Source: Eunapius fragilis (lineage: Eukaryota > Porifera > Demospongiae > Spongillida > Spongillidae). From it: a stretch of 64,000 nucleotides of DNA. The notes beneath the pieces are model-generated. The model searched no databases and was not told the origin of the DNA. It saw only the letters and a list, made by a program, of their open reading frames with translations. The position numbers were made by a program, and so were the translations under genes. Positions within the stretch are counted from its first letter, which is position 1. Every line of letters starts with the position of its first letter. This document shows, in pieces, positions 10,782 through 21,038 of the stretch. Where the stretch lies: contig OY811985.1 of the NCBI GenBank assembly GCA_963681505.1, positions 3,702,271 to 3,766,270 on the forward strand, read 5' to 3'.

Positions 10782-12323
10782 TCAAAGATTTGCTTCCAAA
10801 GCACATCCATTGCCATCAAGACGACCATTTGTTGCAAAGATGACTATGTCAGCTATTGACCAGGCTACCATGGTAAAGGCGCCAATGACAGTGGTTAATA
10901 CTACACAGCATATAGCACCAATAAAGACGAAGCTGCCTGAAAGGGGGTAGAAAAATGGAATTGGTTATTCCTTTAAAGTCCGTGTACTTTTCCACTATTT
11001 AATTTTCAATTTCATCATGTGAAGCATTGCCAATTGAGCCCAAATTGCCCTCCTTAATTGTATAAATAAAAGTACGAAAAATTAAATTGTGTGGTGTATA
11101 AAGCGGCTATCTGTTATTCAATTCATTTTGCATGCATATTATTACGTCCATGTTCGCTATTTCGCTCATTGGATTTACCTTCAGAACAATTTATAGCGTA
11201 CATCCGGTTAGTTCAGCAAATCAGTTGAAAAATGAATATTGAAAAAATGATGACGTTATGAATACAACGAATACAACGAATAGTGAGACTTTATTAAGAA
11301 CTGAGAGCTGAACGGAGTGTTTTCTAACCCCAGGTAAATGAAAAGCATACCACGGAATGCGACCAGTTAAGAGTATAAGGGCGTGTCTCATTACTTCAAT
11401 TCTACTAGAAGCACACCATTAAATCAAAATCCTCTAAGTTATGACCTGCAGTGCATGTAATCTGTATATGTGTGTTATGTACAATGTACGTATCACAGCA
11501 TTTGTGTGTGATGTGTATGTGTGTTTGTATGCGTATAAGTAGTGCTCATACACACGCTGTGATATGTGTGCCGTACATATATATTTACAGAATGCATGAG
11601 CATCAGCTCTTCTGTTAAGCGCACATTATGAGTGGTTACCAACTATATCTCTTACCAAAAACAAAGTTGCAAACGCATTTGCATAACAAATAGCATCGCA
11701 ATCCACCCACCTTTCATATCATCTCGACTTCCGGCAAGTGAACAGAAGAAGCAACACAAAATGTAGCATATAACAAAGCCCATAGACAGTGTAATTATGA
11801 ATATGGCCAGCTGACCACCACCTGAGTGACACAGGATTGAAAAAAAGCACTGCTAAAGTATGTAACTGCATACAATCATGGTAGAGGTGCATGAAAAATG
11901 CATGAGAACCGGAAAGGGCGGAGGTGGAGGCGGGGGGGGGGGGGGGGGGGAGGGAGGGGGAGATAAACTCATTTGAGGTGCAATAGCTAGAAGCAATCAT
12001 ATTCAATATTCAACACACCAAGACCATTTTGTCCTATGTAGAAGTTTGCAGCTCCAAATCCAGAGACAAATAATGACAGAAGCAAGGCTGTAAGTTTTGA
12101 TTTTTTCAGGCTGTTGCAGGTTTGAGAGTTTGAATCATACCATCCACACTTGGAGTAGCCACAGATGGTGCCATTTAGTGCAAAGCAGCTACTACTGCAC
12201 ACACATATTCCTTGATCTCCACATGAGATGTAGTCCTTAGGAACAGTTAACCCTGTGAGATTGGCTGGATAGCAGCTTGAATCACTGATGCAGTTTGACT
12301 GCTGTTTTGGAATATTGCTATTC
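10782..12323 (-). CDS. TM2-domain protein, left copy (first exon not found)
   Basis: Three exons on the minus strand: 12019-12323, 11711-11821 and 10782-10936, joined by GT-AG introns in phase, ending at TGA 10784-10782. The encoded 190 or so residues begin with a Cys-rich extracellular-type segment containing SCYPANLTGL, ISCGDQGICVC and CGYSKCGWYD. A TM2 domain follows: KLTALLLSLFVSGFGAANFY, then IGQNGLGGGQLA, a second helix (FVICYILCCFFCS), a third hydrophobic segment and WSIADIVIFATNGRLDGNGC. TM2 proteins are small two-to-three-pass membrane proteins. The exon containing the start codon and probable signal peptide was not identified; the upstream frame has no ATG before the acceptor. It is the inverted paralogue of 28959-30455. 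Confidence 0.82.
11933..11951. repeat. Poly-G run in TM2 intron (left copy)
   Basis: A G homopolymer of about 18 lies between exons A and B of the left TM2 gene. The right copy has only a short C-rich stretch at the equivalent place, so this is an arm-specific expansion. Confidence 0.7.
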
Positions 12324-12685
12324 CTAAATGATGACAAAAGTACCAAGTCATATTGTATTGACGCTGTATACGTAAAACTATATGGGTTAAGGTATGAGAC
12401 TAGGCTATTTCTAAAGAGCTAATTATTAACAGCTTGGGTATGCAACTTTACAAACTTACTATAAAGTATATGTCAAACATTTTGTGTGACTGTACACTGC
12501 ATAATTATTTGGACTTACGATGTTCTATTGCGGTGCAAATGTGCATGTAAATAGCAACATTTCCGCTATTGTAAATAAAAGATTTATATTTTCTAGAGTC
12601 TTGATGGAACATATACAATATTTGCTATCACATTTGCACCACATTTGATTAATAGGAAATACATTGTACATCCAAAACATTACAA

Positions 12686-12882
12686 GTGAAGAAAACATTT
12701 TCTAACGAGAAAGTTGGTGGGATATAGGAATTGGAGGCAAGGGTAGCGTAAAAAGGAAGGGAACAAGGTTTTGGGAAAAAATGAAAAATGAGGCAAAAAT
12801 CCTGTATTTAGCACATGTAAATGTAACAAAACCAAAAGAAGTGCTAAATATAGGATTTTTGTCTCATTTTTCTTTTCCCAAA
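12686..12882. mobile_element. Truncated foldback element shared by both arms
   Basis: Carries the GAGAAAGTTGGTGGGATATA arm and the loop, and stops at CCCAAAA on the returning arm. The same truncated copy, inverted, is at 27606-27812, so it inserted before the duplication. Homology between the arms breaks exactly here. Confidence 0.7.
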
Positions 12883-13985
12883 AGTAAGGAGCCTTGGAGT
12901 AGTTGAGACTCGGGGTTGCCATGCAGGTACCACTCGGTATATTTAGCGGCAGCACAGTATCGATATCACGCATAATGTTTTTTCTGGGCGAAGGAACGTA
13001 CCCTTTGCATGAAAGATCGACAGTCGCCACAGGGAAAAAACGCGTAGAATCAATTTTTGATTTAATAATTGATTACGCAATTGTCGCTTGTGATTTGCAA
13101 TTGATTTTGACATAGGGAAATCACGCTATGATTCTTCAATATATAAAAAATCATGTTATGATTTTGCAATCATATACAAATCAAGCGTTGATTTTCCAAG
13201 TGAAACTGAAGCAATTGATGAATCCTGTTTTGATTTTATAGATGATGTTTTAATTGATTTTTTTACATTTAGTTCTTTTGCAATTAATGTATTGTACATG
13301 TATTTTGCAGGAACGAGTGGAAAATGAAATGGATTAGCAGGTTTTGCAGCTGATAGGAGAGCGCCATATGCTCAAAGCGTGACTGTTTAAATGCATCCCT
13401 CTTAAGCTGTACCGTATCGGTGTTATCCTAAAGTCTGTAGGTGGATGGTACACAAAATGGCCGCAGTAACGTACATATAGGCGGCATTACGGGCGGTTTA
13501 ACGGTTATAACGAGTTTTACGAGCCGAGGTTTGAGCGAATCCACCCACACGTTTCGACGAAACTCCAAGATGTCCAACATACATTTTACCCCAGGTCGGC
13601 CGGCACGGAACAGACTATTATAAATTAGTCAGTCAAAGTTATTTAATTTTATTTGGCATTATTCCATGGGCGCTGGGGAAGCAAACTTAAGTACCCGAAG
13701 AAAGAAGGATCATATTCGCAAAAAGCATTTCATATGTATTTTAGTGTAAGCACTTGGACTTAATTGTATTGCTGGCAAGCATATCGCTGCAATTTTATTT
13801 CTATTGATGCACACAAACGTGGCTGATCAAATTTTGCAACCGCACCTTGTAAGTCGCATGTATCTGTGTGTGTGAGTGTAGCTGTGTGTGGGTGTAAGTG
13901 TGTATGGGTGTGCGCGCGCGCGTGTGGTGCATGATTACATGTCTGTTATACCCAGAACTAAGCTAGCCAATCTGTCAGCAACCCA
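12883..13985. other. Left-arm-specific segment, no gene recognised
   Basis: This segment has no counterpart in the right arm. 13040-13270 is an AT-rich low-complexity stretch with recurrent GATTTT/AATTGATT motifs, resembling 16230-16510. A GT/GC-rich microsatellite lies at 13866-13925. No coding exon was supported. Confidence 0.5.
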
Positions 13986-13987
13986 AA

Positions 13988-14170
13988 CCCAGCAAAAGGT
14001 TCAACTTCCTGGCCAAGACACTTCGACAAGATCTTGCACGGGCCTTGTACAAAATTTGCCAAGATCTTGGGCTCCTGCGCAAGATCTTGTCCTCCCAGCA
14101 AGATCGTGGCCTCATGGGCAAGATCTTGAACATCTTGCCCAAGTGTCTTGGCCAAGAACTTTTTGCTGGG
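13988..14170. mobile_element. Hairpin element with CAAGATCTTG palindromes
   Basis: Ends CCCAGCAAAAGGTTCAACTT and the near-inverse finishing AACTTTTTGCTGGG pair with each other. The interior holds about six CAAGATCTTG or CAAGATCGTG-type palindromes and two TGGCCAAGACACTT-type sequences in opposite orientation. It is probably a MITE; no clear target duplication was seen. Confidence 0.6.
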
Positions 14171-14195
14171 TAAAGGAGGCCATTTTTGTCTGCTA

Positions 14196-14482
14196 GAGGT
14201 AAGCCATTTTGTATCAGCTACCTGGAGGTAAGCCATTGTGTGTCAGCAAGCCAGAGGTAAACCATTGTGTGTCGGAAAGCCAGAGGTAAGCCATTGTGTG
14301 TCAGCAAGCCAGAGGTAAGCCATTGTGCGTCAGCAAGCCAGAGGTAAGCCATTGTGTGTCAGCAAGCCAGAGGTAAGCCATTGTGCGTCAGCAAGCCAGA
14401 GGTAAGCCATTGTGTGTCAGCAAGCCAGAGGTAAGCCATTGTGTGTCAGCTACCCAGAGGTATAAGCCATTTTGTGCCTGCT
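14196..14482. repeat. 29-bp minisatellite next to the orphan exon
   Basis: About ten tandem copies of a 29-bp unit containing CCAGAGGTAAGCCATTGTGT. The right arm has only about two units at 27080-27135, so copy number changed after the inverted duplication. Confidence 0.88.
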
Positions 14483-14596
14483 ACCTAGAGGATGTTGATG
14501 CTGAGTCCATTAAAAAGCTCCGTGCTTCAGTACCAACGGTGCCGCTACAACTACCAGAGACCTCGAGCTCTTTGGGCGCCGAATCAAGTGAAGGCC

Positions 14597-16015
14597 CAGA
14601 GGCGTAGGAACGTATTTAAAAGTGGGGGGGCTGAAGTGAACTGGATAAAGTGGGCGTGGTCATTTATGTGCCATGACGTAATATTACGTCATGGCCCGCG
14701 AGACTGACAAACCGTGTATAGTCGCATGGCCGTAGACAACTCAAGGTTTGGGGGGGGGGGGGGGGGGGCTATAAAAACTGAGGGTGCGTGCAGTAGGGGG
14801 CGTGCCCCCTCCTGCCCCCAGATAGGGGGTTTGGGGGAGCGCTGTTAGTATAAGCTTCCCCAGCCGCTTTAACCTTTGCCTTATTTGTTGTTAACATTAA
14901 ATGCAGAAATTGACCCGGCTCTATACGGTATAGCAACGAATGCTATTGCTATATATTTTAGTTAGTTGACCTTTTCAAAAATCACTTGCCGCCGCGAAGA
15001 TTGTTTGATCAGCTTTGTCTCCAGAGGCGTAGGAACGTATTTAAAAGTGGGGGGGCTGAAGTGAACTGGATAAAGTGGGCGTGGTCATTTATGTGCCATG
15101 ACGTAATATTACGTCATGGCCCGCGAGACTGACAAACCGTGTATAGTCGCATGGCCGTAGACAACTCAAGGTTTGGGGGGGGGGGGGGGGGGGCTATAAA
15201 AACTGAGGGTGCGTGCAGTAGGGGGCGTGCCCCCTCCTGCCCCCAGATAGGGGGTTTGGGGGAGCGCTGTTAGTATAAGCTTCCCCAGCCGCTTTAACCT
15301 TTGCCTTATTTGTTGTTAACATTAAATGCAGAAATTGACCCGGCTCTATACGGTATAGCAACGAATGCTATTGCTATATATTTTAGTTAGTTGACCTTTT
15401 CAAAAATCACTTGCCGCCGCGAAGATTGTTTGATCAGCTTTGTCTTTTCTTCGATAGTGTCTAATGTATCACGAAGGATTACATTTGCCTTTACTGCGTC
15501 TTGAACAGCTAAGTTCAGAGCATGGCCATAGCAATGGGTATACAAAGCTCTATGCTCTTTTCGAAGTATAATAGTTGATACACCTGTTTTACAGCCTGCC
15601 ATTGAGCTAGCCCACTGTCCACGACAATTCTTAAGTGAAAGGGATAACCTCAGCAAAATGTCTTCTATTGTTCGGATGATGCTTTCTGCAGAGATAGAGT
15701 CCATGCTGTGGACTATACTCTACTCACGATTGACCGCTATCAATGATTACAGCTGCAAGTAGTTAATTCTAATTATACGAGATACGGTTAACATTTTAAT
15801 ATTTTCTCTCAAGGAAAATTTTGGAGGGTTCAAGCCCTATTTTTACGTGCCCGTTACTATCTTTCGCTTTGTCGCCATGAAGCACGTGTCACATGTACAT
15901 ATACCGCAATAATTAATTATTCATACTCAATAATAAAAGTGGGGGGGCTTAGCCCCCACACATTTAAAAGTGGGGGGGCTATAGTCCCCTCAGCCACCCC
16001 CTTCCTACGCCTATG
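14597..16015. mobile_element. hAT-like element, 5-bp TSD, left arm
   Basis: Ends CAGAGGCGTAGGAACG and TTCCTACGCCTATG are flanked by direct AGGCC (14592-14596 and 16016-16020). The uninterrupted single AGGCC is present in the right arm, which confirms the boundaries. The element contains a 424-bp perfect-looking tandem duplication (14597-15020 and 15022-15445) and a decayed hAT transposase piece on the minus strand (15387-15704). Confidence 0.88.
15387..15704 (-). pseudogene. hAT transposase (DUF4371-like) fragment
   Basis: A 105-residue frame resembles the DUF4371/hAT transposase core. It has CRGQW...SSMAGCKTGV, where family members have CRGQ.YDGA.NM.G, followed by ALYTHCYGHALNLAVQDAVK, a typical (H/C)xxH hAT segment. 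The catalytic YD-type residues are missing by a small in-frame deletion, so the fragment is inactive. It matches the clade often annotated as zinc-finger MYM-type or TTF-type hAT proteins. A more decayed copy is in the element at 23707-24681. Confidence 0.7.
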
Positions 16016-16616
16016 AGGCCATGAGCATGCGCAAGAAGAACGGATCCGGACAGTGTACCAAAAGAAACGGCTGCTGAGCATTGAAAGGGCAAGAGCGTCT
16101 TGTGTAGTTGGAGGGACAAGCCATGAGATTCCTCACCACTCACCAGAACCTGCTCATCCTTCAAGCAAAGTTAGCTCTGATACGGACTGACACCATCTTT
16201 CTCTTTGTCTCATTCTAATGTTTAGCCTTGTGATCATATAATAATCATTTGAGAAATCACTTATGAAATCGTGCATTTGATTCTACACGGGATTCACAAT
16301 ACTAAAATCGTGTGCAAAATCACTTAGTGATTTTTTGAGGATTTTACAATGTATATTACAATTGATTCGTAATAAAATCAATTGATAAATATTCTGCGTA
16401 ATTTCTGCGTGATTGTCCAATAGATTTTTCATTGATTTAACTATGAAATCAATCATTGATTTAGCGCGTGATTTCCGAGAACAAATCAATTCATAAATCA
16501 AAGCTTGATTCACGGCCTGTGCGCGATAAACGTCATGTCCGGAGGAAACATGACGTGGTTTCCCGTTGAATTCGTTGCCACCGCCCTGCGTCCATTGTGA
16601 ACAATCATCTCACCCC

Positions 16617-16636
16617 TCCCCCCCCCCCCCCCCCCT
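16617..16636. repeat. Poly-C run
   Basis: A homopolymer of about 18 C in the left arm. The inverse G run is present and longer at 25876-25900 in the right arm. Confidence 0.8.
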
Positions 16637-17286
16637 TTGTGCATACGCCCCTGCAACGAGTTTAACAACAAAGCCAAAGTAAAATAACGCGGTACGTTCA
16701 CTAGGAGCTAGGAACGAAACCATATACAAAGGCACCACTGAGGGTCGAAGGGGGTTCATTGATTCCCAACCGTACGCGCAGTTTTGATTTGAGAACGATA
16801 TGAAACTGACATAGCCCCAATGCGTTCAGCCGTACGCGTGCAAGGAGAACATTCCATTAGCATGCATTCCAGCCGAGCGACAACACGCATGCAGTAATAT
16901 GCCGAGCGACAACACGCATGCAGTAATATGCATCAGTAATGGCTTACTTCACGTTAATTACCGATGCCGCTTCCAGAAAAGAAAAAGTCGCCAGCAGGCA
17001 GCCAACGATGGAGGTAGAAAACAAGATATGCATTACGGTCCTTGTGTGAGTTTCTATGCCACGCCCTGAGGTTCGAGGAAGCACTAAAAATTACTTCAAT
17101 GGTGATCACGAGATCCCCGGCCACACAGTAGTCTGGGGACCCGACTGATGGCTGTACTATCAGTCTGGTGACTAGCTCGCTGTTTTGTGCACTAGTTGGT
17201 ATCATGAAATCTCATGAATATAATAATGTGGATAACGGTTTACCTGTCACTGCACAGTACTAGTCCCCAGACTAATTAGCATTAGT

Positions 17287-17437
17287 ATGGCGGATAATCT
17301 TTCTGTCCTTTGTTTGTCTTGTGGATATGACCTCACCAACCTTCCACTCGAAAGGCGGATATTTGATCCTGTTAGCTGTAAAATGTGTCGTGCATGTTTC
17401 ACTGCCTACACCAGTACGGTGTATGGTACAGTTGATC
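17287..17437 (+). CDS. CxxC/CxxC ORF of the 17129 element (5' part)
   Basis: Starts MADNLSVLCLSCGYDL and continues ...LERRIFDPVSCKMCRACFTA. It thus has two CxxC pairs about 21 residues apart and an ERR motif between them, a pattern compatible with a zinc ribbon. It lies 158 bp inside the left terminus and points inward. The nested hAT element interrupts it after VYGTVD; without that insertion it would stop within four codons, so the C-terminal part was already lost by internal deletion. Function is unknown. Confidence 0.5.
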
Positions 17438-18225
17438 CAGTGGCGTAACCCGCGTAGTGTGGTTGTTGAGCGCCCGGGGACATAATGCAATAATGGCGCC
17501 CCCCCCCCCCCCCCCCTCTACAAATAAAGGGGTGGATCTAGGATTTTGCAGCGAGGTTGGTAGCAGCCGCAAGAGCGGAGAGGGATATGCCGGGCCTCGA
17601 TCATCCCAGCAAGGGGGTATGCAAAGCTCACCCAAAGGGGTCTGGGGCTCCGCCCCAGCCGCTTTGCAACTTTCGCACTTTTTAAGCCACAAAAACATGA
17701 TACTTTCGTATTAACAGACAATAATTTAATACACTGCATTTGCTTCCGCAAGCAACCTATGCCTTCGCACGTACATTCAATCGTCTACATTAGGAAATTT
17801 AGTTTGGGGAAGTATCCGCCCCCGCAAAACTACCCTCGCGCTATGACTGGCGCTATGTGTACCTGTCTGTACGATAATGGCTAACCGCTCGCTGCCATTG
17901 TGAGCCTGTGCATAACAGGCTCACAATGGCAGCGAGCGATAACCGAGTTGGAACTGCAATGTGTCGTGGACCGGAGATTATGGAGGTGACGATTGGATAC
18001 CGTATCTTCAATGTCGGTAGGGTGATTAGAAATAAATAAGTTTGCGTGCAGATCAAGTGCAGATATTTGTTAACAAGACTCAAGATGTGCCCGCGGGCCC
18101 GTTCGCATTAACGCGACTAATTATCTGTGCAAATTGTCTATTTTGGCGCCCCTAAACCCCTGCGCCCGGGGACATATGTCCCCCCCTGCCCCCCCCCCCC
18201 CCCCCCCCCCCTCGCTACGCCACTG
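17438..18225. mobile_element. 788-bp non-autonomous hAT element (nested)
   Basis: Ends CAGTGGCGTAACC and GCTACGCCACTG, flanked by a perfect 8-bp duplication AGTTGATC (17430-17437 and 18226-18233), the classic hAT signature. It contains a palindrome at 17876-17945 centred on GCCTGTGCATAACAGGC, and poly-C runs at both ends. No transposase is encoded. Confidence 0.88.
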
Positions 18226-18233
18226 AGTTGATC

Positions 18234-18408
18234 AAACAAAATAGGAAGGTAGGCATAATAAAGACTCTTGCCATATCCAGTTGGTAACACTCCAAAAACG
18301 TCCTGCCCAGTGGCTATAGCTAGAACTACTTCCAACTGAAGGCTCTTTATAAACCCAAGCTTCCACAGCGTATTGGATAGCATCAACTAACATCCGTATA
18401 TCGGCCAT
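18234..18408 (-). pseudogene. RecQ-like helicase first exon, second copy
   Basis: A minus-strand frame starts at ATG 18408 (MADIRMLVDAIQYAVEA), then a shift moves the homologous reading to LGFIKSLQLEVVLAIATGQD and VFGVLPTGYGKSLYYAYLPI, which includes the RecQ motif I (LPTGYGKS). It ends at the nested hAT insertion after LFDQL. The start is 157 bp inside the right terminus, matching the arrangement of the 7608 element. It is dead: frameshifted, truncated and lacking motifs Ia-VI. Confidence 0.7.
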
Positions 18409-18915
18409 TACAAAAAACTTATATTATTCATAATGTTATGGCTTATAGTTAATGCTCGTAGGTGGGGCACAAATTAGATTCATGCTACTGCACGAATTCG
18501 TGCAGTAGTGCACAAAACGGATGCGAGCTAGTTACCAATCTGATAGTACAGTCGGGCCCAGACTAGCCACACAGTATCATGAGGTCATTAAAAACGTCAC
18601 TCGGGACAGCCAAGAGTCGGGTCACTTCGCTCTTTATGAAGCGTCGTTTGGGACAAAATTCACGCTTTACTGTCGATGCGATACTTTTTAATCTACAGGG
18701 GGGACTCGCAAGTGGAGACTTTTCGCACCTCGCAGATGGAGAAAATACGCAGCATTCATTGCACCTATAACATAACTGTCAGTTGATACAGCCCTGCCGA
18801 CTTCAGTACCGCTTATAATATTCATTGGCTGTTGAATAACGTTGTGGGCTTATTTATAGCGCTTCGTAATCCGCCCCCTTTTTCCAACCATAAAAGATTT
18901 AGTTCCTATAGCTAG

Positions 18916-19207
18916 ACAAGTAGATAAAAAATTTCTCTTTGAGAAATAGAGTGGGATGTAGGATTGGGATTGGTGGTGTAAAAAGCAAGGAAACAAGACA
19001 CATGGATTGGTACCAGAATACAACAAGACGGTCCTACATTTAGCCAAGAACCATGCATGCACTTTGAATTTCAATTAGCTAAATAATGTAGGACCGTCTT
19101 GTTGTATTCTGGTACCAATCCATGTGTCTTGTTTCCTTGCTTTTTACACCACCAATCCCAATCCTACATCCCACTCTTTCTCAAAGAGAAATTTTTTATC
19201 TACTTGT
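18916..19207. mobile_element. 292-bp foldback element at the inner breakpoint
   Basis: A near-perfect hairpin with ends ACAAGTAGATAAAAAATTTC and its inverse, and a central loop around CCATGCATGC. It belongs to a diverged branch of the AAACAAGTAAAG foldback family. It begins within a few bases of where homology between the large inverted arms stops (GCTAG, about 18911-18915). Confidence 0.85.
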
Positions 19208-19344
19208 TTCCTTGCTTTTTTTCCCTACCATGCAGAGGGATTGGTTTGTTGTCTTGAAGCCAATAACGTAATATAATTGTTTTAATTAAGTTAGCACTAT
19301 CGGTAATTAAGATTTCATCGGCATTCAATAATGTTACATACTTG

Positions 19345-19675
19345 TGATTCCCAATGAGCATTGGAGATGTGCTGCTGTACCACCAGGTCTGATTGCTTAT
19401 GCGAGGTTTGTTCGTGGTATATGTGGTGGTGGTATATGTGGTGACTATGCGCGTGCGTATAATGCTTTTTCAAATTAGCATGTACAATTCTTGAACGAGA
19501 ACCTGCCTCGCCTTGTACGTCCCAGTCGTCCCCTCCTGTAGGGATAAATATAACTGAAGCAGGAGTGAGAGGGATGGATATCAGCTGTGGCAAGTGGAGC
19601 AGGGACAGGAGGAACGGGTTCGTCCTCGATTGTGCTGTACATACCCACTATATCTTCTATTGTAGGATCCATATC
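19345..19675 (-). other. Candidate exon(s), unidentified
   Basis: A minus-strand reading starts MDPTIEDIVGMYSTIEDEPV after an ACATACAG acceptor-like site. An overlapping frame reads ...GGDDWDVQGEAGSRSRIVHA and ends at a GTATGT donor-like site with SNAHWESQ. Joining them needs a frameshift or small intron. The family is not recognised; it could be transposon-derived or a host exon in the spacer of the inverted duplication. Confidence 0.3.
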
Positions 19676-20672
19676 TGTATGTAAAAGAGAAGTACACCAA
19701 ACCATATTCGCACCCCATATTATAGTCTTGAGTAGAACAACTGAGCAATGATTCGGAGATTACCTTTATATATACTGCTGCACCTCATTGGTGGGAAAGT
19801 AAAAATAGTTGGCTTATCAAACCTGAAGTGAGGCTTCAATTGGACGTGTTAACTATGGTTGCATTAAGTCCTCATACTTTTTTGGGTGATGATTATTCCA
19901 ATTGTCACTGAGTAATGAGTTCATACTTTGTAGTTTTCTCACATGTGGATTATACATAACAACTTGTGAATCAGAGTTAGCATAAGGTATAGGCTTGATA
20001 CCTTCCACCAAAATGCAAAAGTTAGCTACACATAACTACACCCAATTAGATCCTGTACCATATGCATAGCATACATGATTAAGTTTGACATAACAGTTCA
20101 TATGCTACCATCGCTAATTCAACTCAAGTACCCCATCTCTTGACAATCAATCAGCATATGGACACACTAATTTTAATTTTTACATGTTATATATTGGTTG
20201 TGGAAGGTTTATGCTCATATACGCCAGCATCGCTACGCCCCAAGCAAGCTGACATGCTAATTATATGTATACTAAGCATTACACATTTGCACATATAACC
20301 TTTTGCACATAACCTTCTCTTTAAAAAATCTTGAACACATTTATGTTTGGAATTACAGTGCTATGCCATCTTATTCCGCTACCTTGTAGCATGTCATGAA
20401 GTGTGACATACATTGTCAGAAGCCAGCTAGAGCTGAAGTGTTGTGTCAACAGTTATAGGTGTTAATGTAACATCTGGGAGCAAAGCATCAGCATGCTGAG
20501 GCAGGCATGAAGTGCTAATCCCTAGCCTGCATGACATGTGATACCAGGAGCAGGACTCAAAGTTTAGATCCAGTATTCCTCATCCCCTTATTAAAAACCC
20601 CTGCTCACCCTTACCATTGTTATACTGCTATTGTGTGGTATTATATTGAGGGGTGTTCATACACAATTCTCA

Positions 20673-21038
20673 TCACAAATGTCTGCACTTCAGGTCACGA
20701 TCAATGTGGCAACAATTACCAAGGTCACCTAGAGCTACTCTAATGTCCGCTACAGGCTTTGTGAAAAGTAACTTTGTTTTTATAATTATATCTACCTCTT
20801 CATCACTCAAGCGTCTACACTGACTGGTGCAAAGCCACTTTTTGGGACAGTCATTACTTTCACCCTTACTTTTATCATTTATTTCATTAGCCACAACACG
20901 CCAGCCATTAGTGTCAACAGGGATTGCTAACATTCTAGTGCGTACTTTGGTCAACCAACCATTCATGTGGTTCTTTAAAATCTTCAACAAGCTTTTCTTG
21001 TACGTTTTATTGCTATTTAGTGTCTTTTCAAGCAACAT
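20673..21038 (-). other. Unidentified 121-residue open frame
   Basis: A reading frame with balanced composition (KKSLLKILKNHMNGWLTKV, then RVVANEINDKSKGESNDC, then VADIRVALGDLGNC). No known domain was recognised, and no splice partners could be assigned. It may be a real exon or a transposon remnant in the spacer between the arms. Confidence 0.3.

Larger units (their letters stand above)
14485..16188 (+). pseudogene. Orphan exon, left copy, split by a transposon
   Basis: The plus-strand counterpart of the intact minus-strand exon at 26789-27075. Its open frame encodes SIKKLRASVPTVPLQLPETS and then SSEG, is interrupted at 14597-16015 by a hAT-like element, and resumes with EHAQEERIRTVYQKKRLLS after the 5-bp duplication AGGCC, ending at TGA near 16188. 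An acceptor-like CTACCTAG precedes it. The family is not recognised. The right copy shows what this frame looked like before the insertion. Confidence 0.55.
17129..18565. mobile_element. TAGTCT-family element with CxxC and RecQ-like 5' exons
   Basis: Ends TAGTCTGGGGACCCGACTG and CAGTCGGGCCCAGACTA are inverted, with about 65 bp of recognisable inverted repeat. They are flanked by GCCACACAG (17120-17128 and 18566-18574), a perfect 9-bp duplication. The right arm (near 23336-23345) carries the uninterrupted site with one substitution. Inside are a plus-strand CxxC ORF near the left end and a minus-strand RecQ-like exon near the right end. The copy is split by a nested hAT element (17438-18225). 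Confidence 0.87.
10196..18910. repeat. Left arm of the large inverted duplication
   Basis: The sequence matches the reverse complement of about 22990-31040. Homologous blocks are 10196-12882 with 27606-31040 (TM2 gene), 14480-14596 plus 16016-16560 with 26480-27135, and 16640-17128 plus 18566-18910 with 22990-23706 plus 24682-24760. Gaps are explained by arm-specific insertions and by a replaced segment (12883-14200). Divergence is a few percent by eye, which includes an extra block in one arm. Confidence 0.85.

Noticed and set aside
17399-17714. Overlapping ORFs around 17.5 kb on both strands
   Set aside because: They cross the boundary of the nested hAT element and a poly-C run and have no independent support.
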